Assembly (NCBI GenBank): GCA_016720685.1
Contig: JADKKC010000023.1
Location: 1-64,000 of the forward strand
Direction of reading: 5' to 3'
Source of the DNA: Zoogloea sp.
Lineage (GTDB): Bacteria > Pseudomonadota > Gammaproteobacteria > Burkholderiales > Rhodocyclaceae
Length of the DNA stretch: 64,000 nt
The notes beneath the pieces were generated by a model that worked only from the letters and a program-made list of their open reading frames with translations, did not search any database and had not been told where the DNA came from. The position numbers and the translations under genes were made by a program. Positions 35,424 to 45,856 of this stretch are shown piece by piece (positions within the stretch are counted from its first letter, which is position 1; every line of letters begins with the position of its first letter).

Positions 35424-36536
35424 ATGCCCCTCTTATCCCGGAAAGCCCTCCTGTCCCCGAGTCTGGTCCTCACAAGCGCGGCACCGCTCAACAAGGACCA
35501 GAAGGCCTTCAATACCCTGATCAAGAAAATCGACGCCCGGCGCGCCGAACTGGCCGACTGGGGCGAGGCGATACCCCTGTTCAAACAGCGATACGTCAGC
35601 GAACTGCTGCCGCTACGAGACAGGGAAACCGCCCTGCACATCCAGCTCGCCCTGAGCCTGGACATGGCCCATGGCCAAAAAGGCGTGACCAAGGGCGAGA
35701 AGCGCAAGCTATCGACCATGATCGCCGAGCTTGCGCTGCTTGTCCTTGCGCGCAAGGATGATGACCAGATCAAGGCCTTGTACAACACGCACAGCCAGTC
35801 CGATTTTGACGTCGAGGAGGCGGCCCGGCAGAACGATATGAAATCCATGCTGGAGGAGATGCTCGGCATGGATTTGGGCGACGACATTGACCTGAACTCA
35901 CCCGATGAGGTGATGCAGCGGTTGGAAAGCCAGTTCCGGGCGCAGCACGAGGCCGGGCAGGGCCAGACTGCGCCACGCAAAAAAACGGCCAAGCAACTGG
36001 CCCGCGATGCCCAGCGCGAAGCGGAAGAAAAACAAATGAGCCAGTCGATCCGCGAGGTCTATCGCAAGCTGGCCAGCGCCCTGCACCCGGACCGGGAACC
36101 GGACCCGGTCGAGCGGCAGCGTAAGACCGAGCTGATGCAGCGCGCCAATGAAGCCTATGAAAAAGGCAATTTGCTGCAATTGCTGGAGTTGCAGCTGCAA
36201 CTGGAACACATTGATCAGGCCCACCTGGCGACGCTCGGTGAGGAGCGGCTCAAGCACTACATCAAGATTCTGAAAGGCCAGCTGGGAGAGCTGGAGGCGG
36301 AAATCCAGCACGTCGAATACGGATTTGCTGCCGAGTTTGGCCTGTCGCCCTTCGAGAGACTCCGCCCTCACGAACTGATGCCGATGCTGCATGCCGACCT
36401 GGCCGACTGTGAGATCAACATTCGGCGCGTGCAGGCAGAGCTGGACAATGTCGGCGACCCGAAGCAGCTCAAAGCCTGGCTGAAGACCATCACCCTGCGT
36501 CGCCAGCGCACCACGGACCTGGATTTCCCCTTCTGA
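35424..36536 (+). CDS. J-domain-like protein of unknown function
   Basis: This is a 370-residue protein from the ATG at 35424 (AGGA 9 bp upstream); a GTG at 35400 would add eight residues. In the middle, SIREVYRKLASALHPDREPDPVERQRKTELMQRANEAYEKGNLLQLL is a divergent J domain with the HPD tripeptide needed to stimulate DnaK. It is flanked by charged, Gln- and Glu-rich helical segments that look like coiled coil (AKQLARDAQREAEEKQ and LELQLQLEHIDQ). No signal peptide or membrane helix. It probably recruits Hsp70, but the client is unknown. It is monocistronic, between ackA and the convergent gltBD operon. Confidence 0.72.
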   Translation: MPLLSRKALLSPSLVLTSAAPLNKDQKAFNTLIKKIDARRAELADWGEAIPLFKQRYVSELLPLRDRETALHIQLALSLDMAHGQKGVTKGEKRKLSTMIAELALLVLARKDDDQIKALYNTHSQSDFDVEEAARQNDMKSMLEEMLGMDLGDDIDLNSPDEVMQRLESQFRAQHEAGQGQTAPRKKTAKQLARDAQREAEEKQMSQSIREVYRKLASALHPDREPDPVERQRKTELMQRANEAYEKGNLLQLLELQLQLEHIDQAHLATLGEERLKHYIKILKGQLGELEAEIQHVEYGFAAEFGLSPFERLRPHELMPMLHADLADCEINIRRVQAELDNVGDPKQLKAWLKTITLRRQRTTDLDFPF

Positions 36537-36587
36537 CCCACCTGACGCCCCGCGTCGCGGGGTTCATCACGGCCTCCCGAAAAACAC

Positions 36588-36622
36588 AATCCCCGCCCGG
36601 CGAAGTCCGCCGGGTGGGGATT
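36588..36622. terminator. Hairpin in the convergent J-protein / gltD gap
   Basis: AATCCCCGCCCGGCG pairs with CGCCGGGTGGGGATT (15 bp, one G-T wobble) around a 5-nt loop. No T run follows on the plus strand, but its position about 50 bp after the J-domain gene suits a terminator. Confidence 0.55.
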
Positions 36623-36639
36623 GGATAAGCATCTGCTTG

Positions 36640-36661
36640 AAGCCCGGAAAATTCCGGGCTT
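36640..36661. terminator. Hairpin after gltD
   Basis: AAGCCCGGAA / TTCCGGGCTT, a perfect 10-bp stem with a 2-nt loop, lies 21 bp beyond the gltD stop on the minus strand. It is without a T run, so it may be a 3'-protective structure rather than a strong terminator. Confidence 0.5.
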
Positions 36662-36682
36662 GTTACTTGAAACGCTCCGCGA

Positions 36683-38146
<1,464 letters not shown>

Positions 38147-38147
38147 G

Positions 38148-41100
38148 TTACGCGGCCTCCAGTTCGTTCTGTTTTTGCGCGGCCATTTCGGCCAGCGCAC
38201 GGCGGTATTCGTGCGGCATCACCTTGACGAACCTGCAGCGGGAGGCTGCCCAGTCAGCCAGGATGGTCTTGGCGGTTTCGCTACCGGTGTAGGTGGCATG
38301 ACGTTCGATGAGCATCTTGAGCAGGGCTTCGTCAGCCATGCCCAGGTGGCGCACGTCGACACGGCCATGGCCTTCGAGGTCGTCCCCGGCCTCGCTGCCC
38401 TGGCGGGCGGCAAACTCTTCCTCGACCGGCTCCAGGGCCACCTGGGCCATGTTGCAGCGGCCTTCGAAGGTGCCGTCTTCATCGAACACGTAGGCGACGC
38501 CGCCGGACATGCCCGCCGCAAAGTTGCGGCCGGTCATGCCGAGGACCACCACGGTGCCGCCCGTCATGTATTCGCAGCCGTGGTCGCCCACGCCTTCCAC
38601 GACGGTGGTGGCACCGGAGTTGCGCACCGCGAAACGCTCGCCGCCAACGCCGGCGAAGTAGGCCTCGCCTTCGGTGGCGCCGTAGAGCACGGTGTTGCCG
38701 ATGATGATGTTGCTCGACGTATCGCACTTGAAGCCAGGCGCCGGGCGCACGACGATACGGCCGCCGGAGAGGCCCTTGCCGACGTAATCGTTGCCTTCAC
38801 CCACGAGTTCGAGGGTCAGACCGCGGGACAGGAAGGCGCCGAAGCTCTGACCGGCCGTGCCGTTGAGCTTGACATGCACGGTGTCGTCGGGCAGGCCAGC
38901 GTGACCGTACTTGGCCGCGAACTTGCCGGACAGCATGGCGCCAACCGTACGGTTGATGTTGCGCACCGGGACTTCGAAGGAAACCTTCTCGCCCTTTTCA
39001 AGGGCCGGCCTGGCCAGCTCGATGAGCTGGTTGTCCAGCGCCTTGCCCAGGTTGTGGTCCTGGACTTCGGTGTGGATGCGCGGTACGTCGGCAGGCACGT
39101 TCGGCAGGTGGAAGATACGGCTGTAATCAAGGCCGCGGGCCTTCCAGTGCTCGATGCCGGCCTTCATGTCGAGCAGGTCGGCACGCCCGATCAGCTCGTC
39201 GAACTTGCGAACGCCAAGCTGAGCCATCAGTTCGCGAACTTCCTCGGCAACGAAGAAGAAGTAATTGACGACGTGCTCGGGCTGGCCGGAGAAGCGCTTG
39301 CGCAGGGTCGGATCCTGGGTGGCAACGCCAACCGGACAGGTGTTGAGATGACACTTGCGCATCATGATGCAGCCTTCGACGACCAGCGGCGCGGTGGCGA
39401 AGCCGAATTCGTCGGCGCCCAGCAGCGCGCCGATGACGACGTCACGACCGGTCTTGATCTGACCATCGACCTGCACACGGATACGGCTGCGCAGGCGGTT
39501 GAGCACCAGGGTTTGCTGGGTTTCGGCCAGGCCGAGTTCCCACGGCGAACCGGCGTATTTGATCGACGACAGGGGCGAGGCGCCCGTGCCGCCGTCGTGA
39601 CCGGCGATCACCACGTGGTCGGCCTTGGCCTTGGCGACACCTGCAGCAACCGTGCCGACGCCCACCTCGGACACCAGCTTGACGGAGATATCCGCCGCCG
39701 GGTTGGTGTTCTTCAGGTCGTGGATAAGCTGGGCCAGATCCTCGATCGAGTAGATGTCGTGGTGCGGCGGGGGCGAAATCAGGCCAACGCCCGGAACCGA
39801 GTGACGCAGGAAGCCGATGTACTCGGACACCTTGTGGCCGGGCAGCTGACCGCCTTCGCCGGGCTTGGCGCCCTGGGCCATCTTGATCTGGATCTGGTCG
39901 GCGTTCACCAGGTATTCGGTGGTGACACCGAAGCGGCCGGAAGCCACCTGCTTGATCGACGAACGCAGGCTGTCGCCGGCCTGCAACTGCAGATCACGCT
40001 CGATACGGCTGGCGCCGATGATCTCGGACAGCTTGGTCGGCTGGTTGATCGGGATGAAACGCTTCGGATCTTCGCCGCCTTCACCGGTGTTCGAACGACC
40101 GCCGATGCGGTTCATCGCCACGGCCAGCGTGGTGTGCGCTTCGGTGGAAATGGAGCCGAGGGACATGGCGCCAGTAGCGAAACGCTTGACGATGTCCTTC
40201 GCGGATTCGACCTCTTCCAGCGGCACAGGCGCGCCAACGGGCTTGAGTTCGAACAGGCCGCGCAAGGTCATGTGGCGCTTGCCCTGATCATTGATGATCT
40301 TGGCGTATTCCTTGTAGGTGTCGAACTGGTTGGAGCGGGTCGCGTGCTGCAGCTTGGCGATGGCGTCCGGAGTCCACATGTGCTCGTCGCCACGGACACG
40401 GTAGGCGTATTCACCGCCGGCATCCAGCATGTTGGCCAGCACCGGGTCGGCACTGAAGGCCTGCTGGTGCAGACGGATGGTTTCTTCCATCACTGCAAAC
40501 ACGCTGATGCCTTCAACCTGCGACGAAGTACCGGTGAAGTACTTTTCGATCAGGGACTTCTGAAGACCGATGGCTTCGAAGATCTGCGCACCGGTGTAGG
40601 ACATGAAGGTTGAGATGCCCATCTTGGACATGACCTTCATCAGGCCCTTGCCGACGCCCTTGATGAAGTGCTTGATGTACTTGTCGGCGGTTGCGGGATC
40701 GCCCTTGGCCAGCTCGGTGAGGGTTTCGAGCGCCAGGTAAGGGTGCACCGCTTCGGCACCGTAACCTGCGAGCACCGCGAAATGGTGGGTTTCGCGGGCA
40801 GAGCCGGTTTCGACAACCAGGCCGGTACGGGTGCGCAGCCCCTTGGTGACCAAGTGCTGGTGAACCGCCGAGGTGGCGAGCAGAGCCGGGATGGCCACGT
40901 TGAGCGCATCGACCTTGCGGTCGGAGACGATCAGGATGTTGGAGCCGTTGAGCACCGCATTTTCGGCTTCAGCGCACAGCGAGGCCAGGCGGGCTTCGAC
41001 GCCTTCCTTGCCCCAGGCGAGCGGATAGCAGATGTCCAGCTCGGCAGAGCGGAACTTGTTTTCGGTGTAGCGGGCGATCTCGCGCAGCTTCGCCATGTCG

Positions 41101-42824
41101 GCAAAGGTCAGTACCGGCTGGGTGACTTCCAGGCGGTACGGCGGGTTGATCTCGTTGATGCCGAGCAGGTTGGGGCGCGGACCGACGAAGGACACCAGCG
41201 ACATGACCAGTTGTTCGCGGATCGGGTCGATCGGCGGGTTGGTCACCTGGGCAAAAAGCTGGCGGAAATAGTTGTAGATCGGCTTGTTCTTGGCCGACAG
41301 GACGGCCAGCGGGCTGTCGTTGCCCATCGAGCCGGTGGCTTCCTCGCCGCTCTTGGCCATCGGCTCAAGGATGAACTTGATGTCTTCCTGCGTGTAACCG
41401 AAAGCTTGCTGGCGATCGAGCACCGACGCCGCGCACTCGGGCGCAGCAAGCGATGCAGGCTCGGTACAGGTGTCGAGCTTGATGTTGATGCGCGACAGCC
41501 AGTCCTGGTAGGGCTTTGCGGCGGCGAGGGAGTCCTTGAGCTCCTTGTCGTCGATGATGCGGCCCTGCTCCATGTCGATCAGGAACATCTTGCCGGGCTG
41601 CAGGCGCCACTTCTTGACGATCTTGGAGTCGGGAATCGGCAGCACGCCGGATTCGGAGGCCATCACGACACAATCGTCGTCGGTAACCAGGTAACGGGCC
41701 GGGCGCAGGCCGTTACGGTCGAGGGTGGCGCCGATCTGGCGGCCGTCGGTGAAGGCCACCGCGGCAGGGCCGTCCCACGGCTCCATCATCGCCGCGTGGT
41801 ATTCGTAGAAGGCGCGACGCTTCGGGTTCATCAGCGTGTGGGATTCCCAGGCCTCGGGAATCATCATCATCATCGCGTGGGCCAGCGAGTAGCCGCCCAT
41901 GACGAGCAACTCGAGGGCGTTGTCGAACGAAGCCGAATCGGACTGACCCGGGTAGATCAGCGGCCACAGCTTATGCAGGTCGTCGCCAAGCAGCGGCGAC
42001 GAGGTGCCCTTCTCGCGAGCGCGCATCCAGTTGTAGTTGCCGCGAACGGTGTTGATTTCACCGTTGTGGGCAATGTAGCGGAACGGATGGGCGAGATGCC
42101 AAGTCGGGAAAGTGTTTGTCGAGAAGCGCTGGTGCACCAGCGACAGCGCGGACACGCAGCGCGGATCCTGCAGGTCGGTGTAGTACTGGCCGACCTGGTC
42201 GGCGAGCAGCAGACCCTTGTAGTTGATGGTCCGCGCCGACATCGACGGCGTGTAGAACTCCTTGCTGTGCTTGAGCTTGAGGCTGCCGATGGCATTGGCA
42301 GCCCGGCGGCGGATCACGTAAAGCTTGCGCTCAAGGGCGTCGGTAACCATCACGTCGGGGCCACGACCGATGAAGACCTGGCGGATTACCGGTTCCTTGG
42401 CCTTGACGGTGGGCGACATCGGCATGGCCGGATCGGTGGGCACGTCGCGCCATCCGAGCACAACCTGGCCTTCGGCGCGCGCAGCACGCTCGATCTCCTC
42501 CTCACAGGCGAGGCGGGAGGCATGCTCTTTCGGCAGGAAAACCATGCCGACGCCGTAGTCGCCGGCAGGCGGCAGGCTGACGCCCTGCTTGGCCATTTCC
42601 TCGCGAAACAGGGTATCCGGAATCTGGATCAGGATGCCTGCGCCGTCGCCCTGCAGCGGGTCGGCACCAACAGCGCCCCGGTGGTCCAGATTCTTCAGGA
42701 TCTCGAGACCTTGTAAAACGATCTCGTGGGTTTTGTTGCCCTTGATATGTGCGATGAAGCCGACACCACAGGCGTCATGTTCGTTGGCGGGGTCGTAAAG
42801 ACCCTGCTCCAGGGGAAGATCCAT
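38148..42824 (-). CDS. gltB: Glutamate synthase large (alpha) subunit
   Basis: A protein of about 1558 residues. I chose the ATG at 42824, with GAGGA 8 bp upstream, over an in-frame start at 42863. The amidotransferase nucleophile is Cys19 in NEHDACGVGF, exposed after removal of an 18-residue propeptide. It is followed by the central domain, the FMN/2-oxoglutarate synthase domain (PPPHHDIYSIEDLAQLI, KLVSEVGVGTVAAGVAKAKADHVVIAGHDGGTGASP), Fe-S cysteines in CIMMRKCHLNTCPVGVA, and a C-terminal beta-helix (GGTVVVLGMTGRNFAAGMSGG). Separated from dgt by a terminator-like hairpin. Confidence 0.96.
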   Translation of the reverse strand: MDLPLEQGLYDPANEHDACGVGFIAHIKGNKTHEIVLQGLEILKNLDHRGAVGADPLQGDGAGILIQIPDTLFREEMAKQGVSLPPAGDYGVGMVFLPKEHASRLACEEEIERAARAEGQVVLGWRDVPTDPAMPMSPTVKAKEPVIRQVFIGRGPDVMVTDALERKLYVIRRRAANAIGSLKLKHSKEFYTPSMSARTINYKGLLLADQVGQYYTDLQDPRCVSALSLVHQRFSTNTFPTWHLAHPFRYIAHNGEINTVRGNYNWMRAREKGTSSPLLGDDLHKLWPLIYPGQSDSASFDNALELLVMGGYSLAHAMMMMIPEAWESHTLMNPKRRAFYEYHAAMMEPWDGPAAVAFTDGRQIGATLDRNGLRPARYLVTDDDCVVMASESGVLPIPDSKIVKKWRLQPGKMFLIDMEQGRIIDDKELKDSLAAAKPYQDWLSRINIKLDTCTEPASLAAPECAASVLDRQQAFGYTQEDIKFILEPMAKSGEEATGSMGNDSPLAVLSAKNKPIYNYFRQLFAQVTNPPIDPIREQLVMSLVSFVGPRPNLLGINEINPPYRLEVTQPVLTFADMAKLREIARYTENKFRSAELDICYPLAWGKEGVEARLASLCAEAENAVLNGSNILIVSDRKVDALNVAIPALLATSAVHQHLVTKGLRTRTGLVVETGSARETHHFAVLAGYGAEAVHPYLALETLTELAKGDPATADKYIKHFIKGVGKGLMKVMSKMGISTFMSYTGAQIFEAIGLQKSLIEKYFTGTSSQVEGISVFAVMEETIRLHQQAFSADPVLANMLDAGGEYAYRVRGDEHMWTPDAIAKLQHATRSNQFDTYKEYAKIINDQGKRHMTLRGLFELKPVGAPVPLEEVESAKDIVKRFATGAMSLGSISTEAHTTLAVAMNRIGGRSNTGEGGEDPKRFIPINQPTKLSEIIGASRIERDLQLQAGDSLRSSIKQVASGRFGVTTEYLVNADQIQIKMAQGAKPGEGGQLPGHKVSEYIGFLRHSVPGVGLISPPPHHDIYSIEDLAQLIHDLKNTNPAADISVKLVSEVGVGTVAAGVAKAKADHVVIAGHDGGTGASPLSSIKYAGSPWELGLAETQQTLVLNRLRSRIRVQVDGQIKTGRDVVIGALLGADEFGFATAPLVVEGCIMMRKCHLNTCPVGVATQDPTLRKRFSGQPEHVVNYFFFVAEEVRELMAQLGVRKFDELIGRADLLDMKAGIEHWKARGLDYSRIFHLPNVPADVPRIHTEVQDHNLGKALDNQLIELARPALEKGEKVSFEVPVRNINRTVGAMLSGKFAAKYGHAGLPDDTVHVKLNGTAGQSFGAFLSRGLTLELVGEGNDYVGKGLSGGRIVVRPAPGFKCDTSSNIIIGNTVLYGATEGEAYFAGVGGERFAVRNSGATTVVEGVGDHGCEYMTGGTVVVLGMTGRNFAAGMSGGVAYVFDEDGTFEGRCNMAQVALEPVEEEFAARQGSEAGDDLEGHGRVDVRHLGMADEALLKMLIERHATYTGSETAKTILADWAASRCRFVKVMPHEYRRALAEMAAQKQNELEAA

Positions 42825-42913
42825 CTTGTTTTTCCTCGACACAACACACACCGGCGCTAACACTTCTGTAGCACCGGACCTTCAAACTGCGGGAGAGTCG
42901 CCCCGTCCGAACC

Positions 42914-42945
42914 GTTAAAAAGCCGGCAGAAACAGCCGGCCGGCT
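42914..42945 (-). terminator. Intrinsic terminator/attenuator in the gltB leader
   Basis: On the minus strand AGCCGGC and GCCGGCT form a 7-bp GC-rich stem, immediately followed by TTTTTAA. It lies about 115 bp after the dgt stop and about 90 bp before the gltB start. It should end the pil-aro-dgt transcript, or act as an attenuator for gltBD. Confidence 0.65.
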
Positions 42946-43058
42946 ACGGGTGATCCCGACGAGGAGACCGTTCAAACACATTGGGCGAGGCTTGAATATA
43001 CCGCCGCACGCATCCGTCCTTCAAGGATTTTTTGCGCTGCGGCATTGCTTGCGGCCGA

Positions 43059-44183
43059 TCAGTAGATTTCGCCGACGGCGTACAGACGCCGATGCTCCTT
43101 CATCGCGTATCGATCGGTCATCCCGGCGATATAGTCGGCAATGGCCCGCGGTTTGTCGCTTCTGGCCATCTGCTGGTACTGCGGCGGCAGCAAACGCGGG
43201 TCGTTCATGAAGGCGGCGAACAGATCCTGAATGATGCGCCGGGCCTTGTCGGTCATGCGCAGAACCTGGTAGTGGTGATACAGGTTTTCGCGCAGAAAGC
43301 CCTTGAGAACGCGCAACTCGGGCAACAGCTCTGCGCTGTAGGCAACGAGGCGCGGCGCCACCCGAACATCGTCGAGGGATCCGACCTGCGCCTCCACGAT
43401 GTTCGTGCGGGTTCTGTCGATGAGATCAACCGCCATCAGGTTGATCATGCGCCGGATGGTTTCGTGGATCAGTCGGCGCCCGGCCAGCCCCGGGTAGGCG
43501 CGCTCCACGATCTGCCTGTTGCGGAGAAAGATCGGCACCGCATCGAGCTGTTCGAGGGTGATCAGACCCGAGCGCAGGCCGTCATCGATATCGTGGTTGT
43601 TGTAGGCGATTTCGTCGGCCAGGTTGGCAAGCTGGGCTTCGAGGGAGGGCTGGTGGCCTTCAAGGAAACGGCGTCCGATTTCGCCGAGTCCTTCGGCGTT
43701 CTTGTGCGAGCAATGCTTGAGAATGCCTTCCCGCGTTTCGTGCAGGAGATTGAGTCCGTTGAACTCGGCATAGCTTTCTTCAAGCACGTCGACCGTGCGC
43801 AACGACTGCAGATTGTGCTCGAAGCCGCCGAAATCCTTCATGCAGGTGTTGAGCGCCTCCTGCCCCGCGTGGCCAAAGGGCGTGTGACCGAGATCGTGGG
43901 AAAGGGCCACGGCTTCGGCAAGGTCTTCGTTGAGATGCAGCGCGCGGGCGATCGAGCGGGTGATCTGGGCCACCTCGATGCTGTGGGTCAGCCGCGTGCG
44001 AAACAGGTCACCCTCGTGATTGACGAAAACCTGGGTCTTGTATTCAAGCCGCCGGAAGGCCGTGCAATGCACGATGCGGTCGCGGTCGCGCTGGAATTCG
44101 CAGCGCGCCAGCGGCGCCGGCTCGGCGATCTGCCGGCCTCGGGAGTTGGCTTCGCAGACCGCGTAGGGCGCCAGTTCGGTCAT
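43059..44183 (-). CDS. dgt: Deoxyguanosinetriphosphate triphosphohydrolase-like protein
   Basis: This is a 374-residue HD-domain dNTPase. Metal ligands lie in RLTHSIEVAQITRSIAR, SHDLGHTPFGHAGQEAL (HD pair) and a later ADEIAYNNHDIDDGLR. The N-terminal DRDRIVHCTAFRRLEYKTQVF is standard for the dGTPase-like type 2 group, which converts dNTPs to nucleosides and triphosphate. It begins 4 bp after the aroB stop in the same operon, an arrangement common in betaproteobacteria. Confidence 0.92.
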   Translation of the reverse strand: MTELAPYAVCEANSRGRQIAEPAPLARCEFQRDRDRIVHCTAFRRLEYKTQVFVNHEGDLFRTRLTHSIEVAQITRSIARALHLNEDLAEAVALSHDLGHTPFGHAGQEALNTCMKDFGGFEHNLQSLRTVDVLEESYAEFNGLNLLHETREGILKHCSHKNAEGLGEIGRRFLEGHQPSLEAQLANLADEIAYNNHDIDDGLRSGLITLEQLDAVPIFLRNRQIVERAYPGLAGRRLIHETIRRMINLMAVDLIDRTRTNIVEAQVGSLDDVRVAPRLVAYSAELLPELRVLKGFLRENLYHHYQVLRMTDKARRIIQDLFAAFMNDPRLLPPQYQQMARSDKPRAIADYIAGMTDRYAMKEHRRLYAVGEIY

Positions 44184-44187
44184 GAGC

Positions 44188-45267
44188 TCAGCAGCACGCT
44201 TCGATACTGGCGCGGATGTCGGCGCTTGCGGCCTCGGAAGTGATCACCGCGCGTCCGATCTGCCGGAGCAGCACAAGACGCAGGGTACCGTCGGTCACCT
44301 TTTTATCGTGGGCCATCAGTTCGAGGTAGCGGTCGGCGCCCAGCGGCGCACCCTTTACCGGCAGCCCGGCACGCTCGTGGATGGCCCGGACCCGCTCCAC
44401 ATCCGCATCGGACAACCATCCCAGTCGGCGCGACAGGTCGGCCGCCATCACGACTCCGGCCGCAACGGCCTCGCCATGCAACCACTGGCCGTAGCCCATG
44501 CCGGTTTCGATCGCGTGGCCAAAAGTGTGCCCGAGATTGAGCGTGGCCCGCTCACCCTGCTCGGTTTCGTCAGCCGCGACGACTTCGGCCTTGTTGCGGC
44601 AGGAGCGCTCGACGGCCTCGGCCAGCGCATCCGGATCGCGTGCCAGCAGGCGCGCAATATTGGCCTCGATCCAGTCGAGGAAAGGCAGGTCACGGATCAG
44701 GCCGTACTTGATGACTTCCGCCAGGCCCGCCTTGAGTTCGCGGTCTGGCAGCGTGTTGAGCACGCTAGTGTCGGCAAGCACGAGTTTCGGCTGGTAAAAG
44801 GCGCCGATCATGTTCTTGCCAAGGGGATGGTTGATGGCCGTCTTGCCGCCGACCGACGAATCCACCTGCGACAACAGCGTGGTCGGCACCTGGATGAAGG
44901 GCACGCCACGCTGGTAGGTGGCCGCCGCAAAACCGACCATGTCACCGACCACTCCGCCGCCAAGGGCGATAAGGGTTGTGCTGCGATCGCAACGCTCACC
45001 CAGCAAGCCATCGAAGATCAGGTTGAGGGTCGGCCAGTCTTTGTGAGCCTCGCCGTCCGGCAGCACGATCTGGGTTACCAGCAGCCCCTTCGCCTCCAGA
45101 CCGGCTACAAAAGGCGCCAGGTAAAGCGGCCCGACCACATCGTTGGTCACCACCGCGACGCGCCGGGTCTTCAGATAGGGGACGATCAGGCCGGGGTCAG
45201 AGAGCACCCCCGCGCCGATACGGATTGGATAACTGCGGTTGTCGAGTTCGACGTTCAAAGTGCGCAT
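44188..45267 (-). CDS. aroB: 3-dehydroquinate synthase
   Basis: This is a 359-residue enzyme converting DAHP to 3-dehydroquinate in the shikimate pathway, with NAD and a divalent metal. Motifs are DGEAHKDWPTLNLIFDGLL, ALGGGVVGDMVGFAAATYQRGV, QVPTTLLSQVDSSVGGKTAIN, and the metal-binding LNLGHTFGHAIETGMGYG. The start overlaps the end of aroK by 13 bp, indicating translational coupling. Confidence 0.96.
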   Translation of the reverse strand: MRTLNVELDNRSYPIRIGAGVLSDPGLIVPYLKTRRVAVVTNDVVGPLYLAPFVAGLEAKGLLVTQIVLPDGEAHKDWPTLNLIFDGLLGERCDRSTTLIALGGGVVGDMVGFAAATYQRGVPFIQVPTTLLSQVDSSVGGKTAINHPLGKNMIGAFYQPKLVLADTSVLNTLPDRELKAGLAEVIKYGLIRDLPFLDWIEANIARLLARDPDALAEAVERSCRNKAEVVAADETEQGERATLNLGHTFGHAIETGMGYGQWLHGEAVAAGVVMAADLSRRLGWLSDADVERVRAIHERAGLPVKGAPLGADRYLELMAHDKKVTDGTLRLVLLRQIGRAVITSEAASADIRASIEACC

Positions 45268-45797
45268 ATGGCTTGCAATTCCTTTTCGACCAGCCGGACC
45301 ATTGCATGAGGCGTGCCGCGCCCGCCTTCGACGACGATGTGCGCCACATCGCGGTAAAACGCGTCGCGAGCAAGGTACATCTCCTGCAGGCGCCCTTTTG
45401 GATCCGACACTTGCAGCAGCGGTCGGCTGCGGTCATGACGGGTTCGCTCCCACAAAATCTGGGGCGGAACGTTCAGATAGACAACCACCCCCCGCTCTGC
45501 GAGCAACGCACGGTTCTCGGGACGAATAGCGGCACCACCCCCGGTGGCAACCACAAGATCGGGCTCATGGGTGAGCGCGTCCAGAGTCTGGGTTTCACGA
45601 CGGCGAAAACCTTCTTCGCCCTCGATTTCGAAGATTGTTGGAATCTTGACGCCTGTGCGTGCCTCGATTTCGTGGTCACTGTCGACAAAACGCCGGCCGA
45701 GGCGCTTTGCGAGCTCTCGGCCGACTGTGGTTTTTCCTGAGCCGGGCATGCCGACCAGGACGATGCAGCGAGTTTTTTCGCTGGAGACTATAGGCAT
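45255..45797 (-). CDS. aroK: Shikimate kinase
   Basis: This is a 180-residue P-loop kinase phosphorylating shikimate. Walker A is GMPGSGKTTVG near residue 17. The shikimate-binding DSDHEIEARTG, IFEIEGEEGFRRRE and VVATGGGAAIRPENR follow, with the lid RTRHDRSRPLLQ. The ATG at 45797 is used because an earlier in-frame ATG (45851) adds residues outside the kinase fold. It lies after the Big_1 lipoprotein gene and overlaps aroB. Confidence 0.95.
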   Translation of the reverse strand: MPIVSSEKTRCIVLVGMPGSGKTTVGRELAKRLGRRFVDSDHEIEARTGVKIPTIFEIEGEEGFRRRETQTLDALTHEPDLVVATGGGAAIRPENRALLAERGVVVYLNVPPQILWERTRHDRSRPLLQVSDPKGRLQEMYLARDAFYRDVAHIVVEGGRGTPHAMVRLVEKELQAICAL

Positions 45798-45856
45798 GAA
45801 GAAAGTCAGGATGTCACATGTAACTGGCGGCCCACCGGGGCCGCCAGCCAACGACG

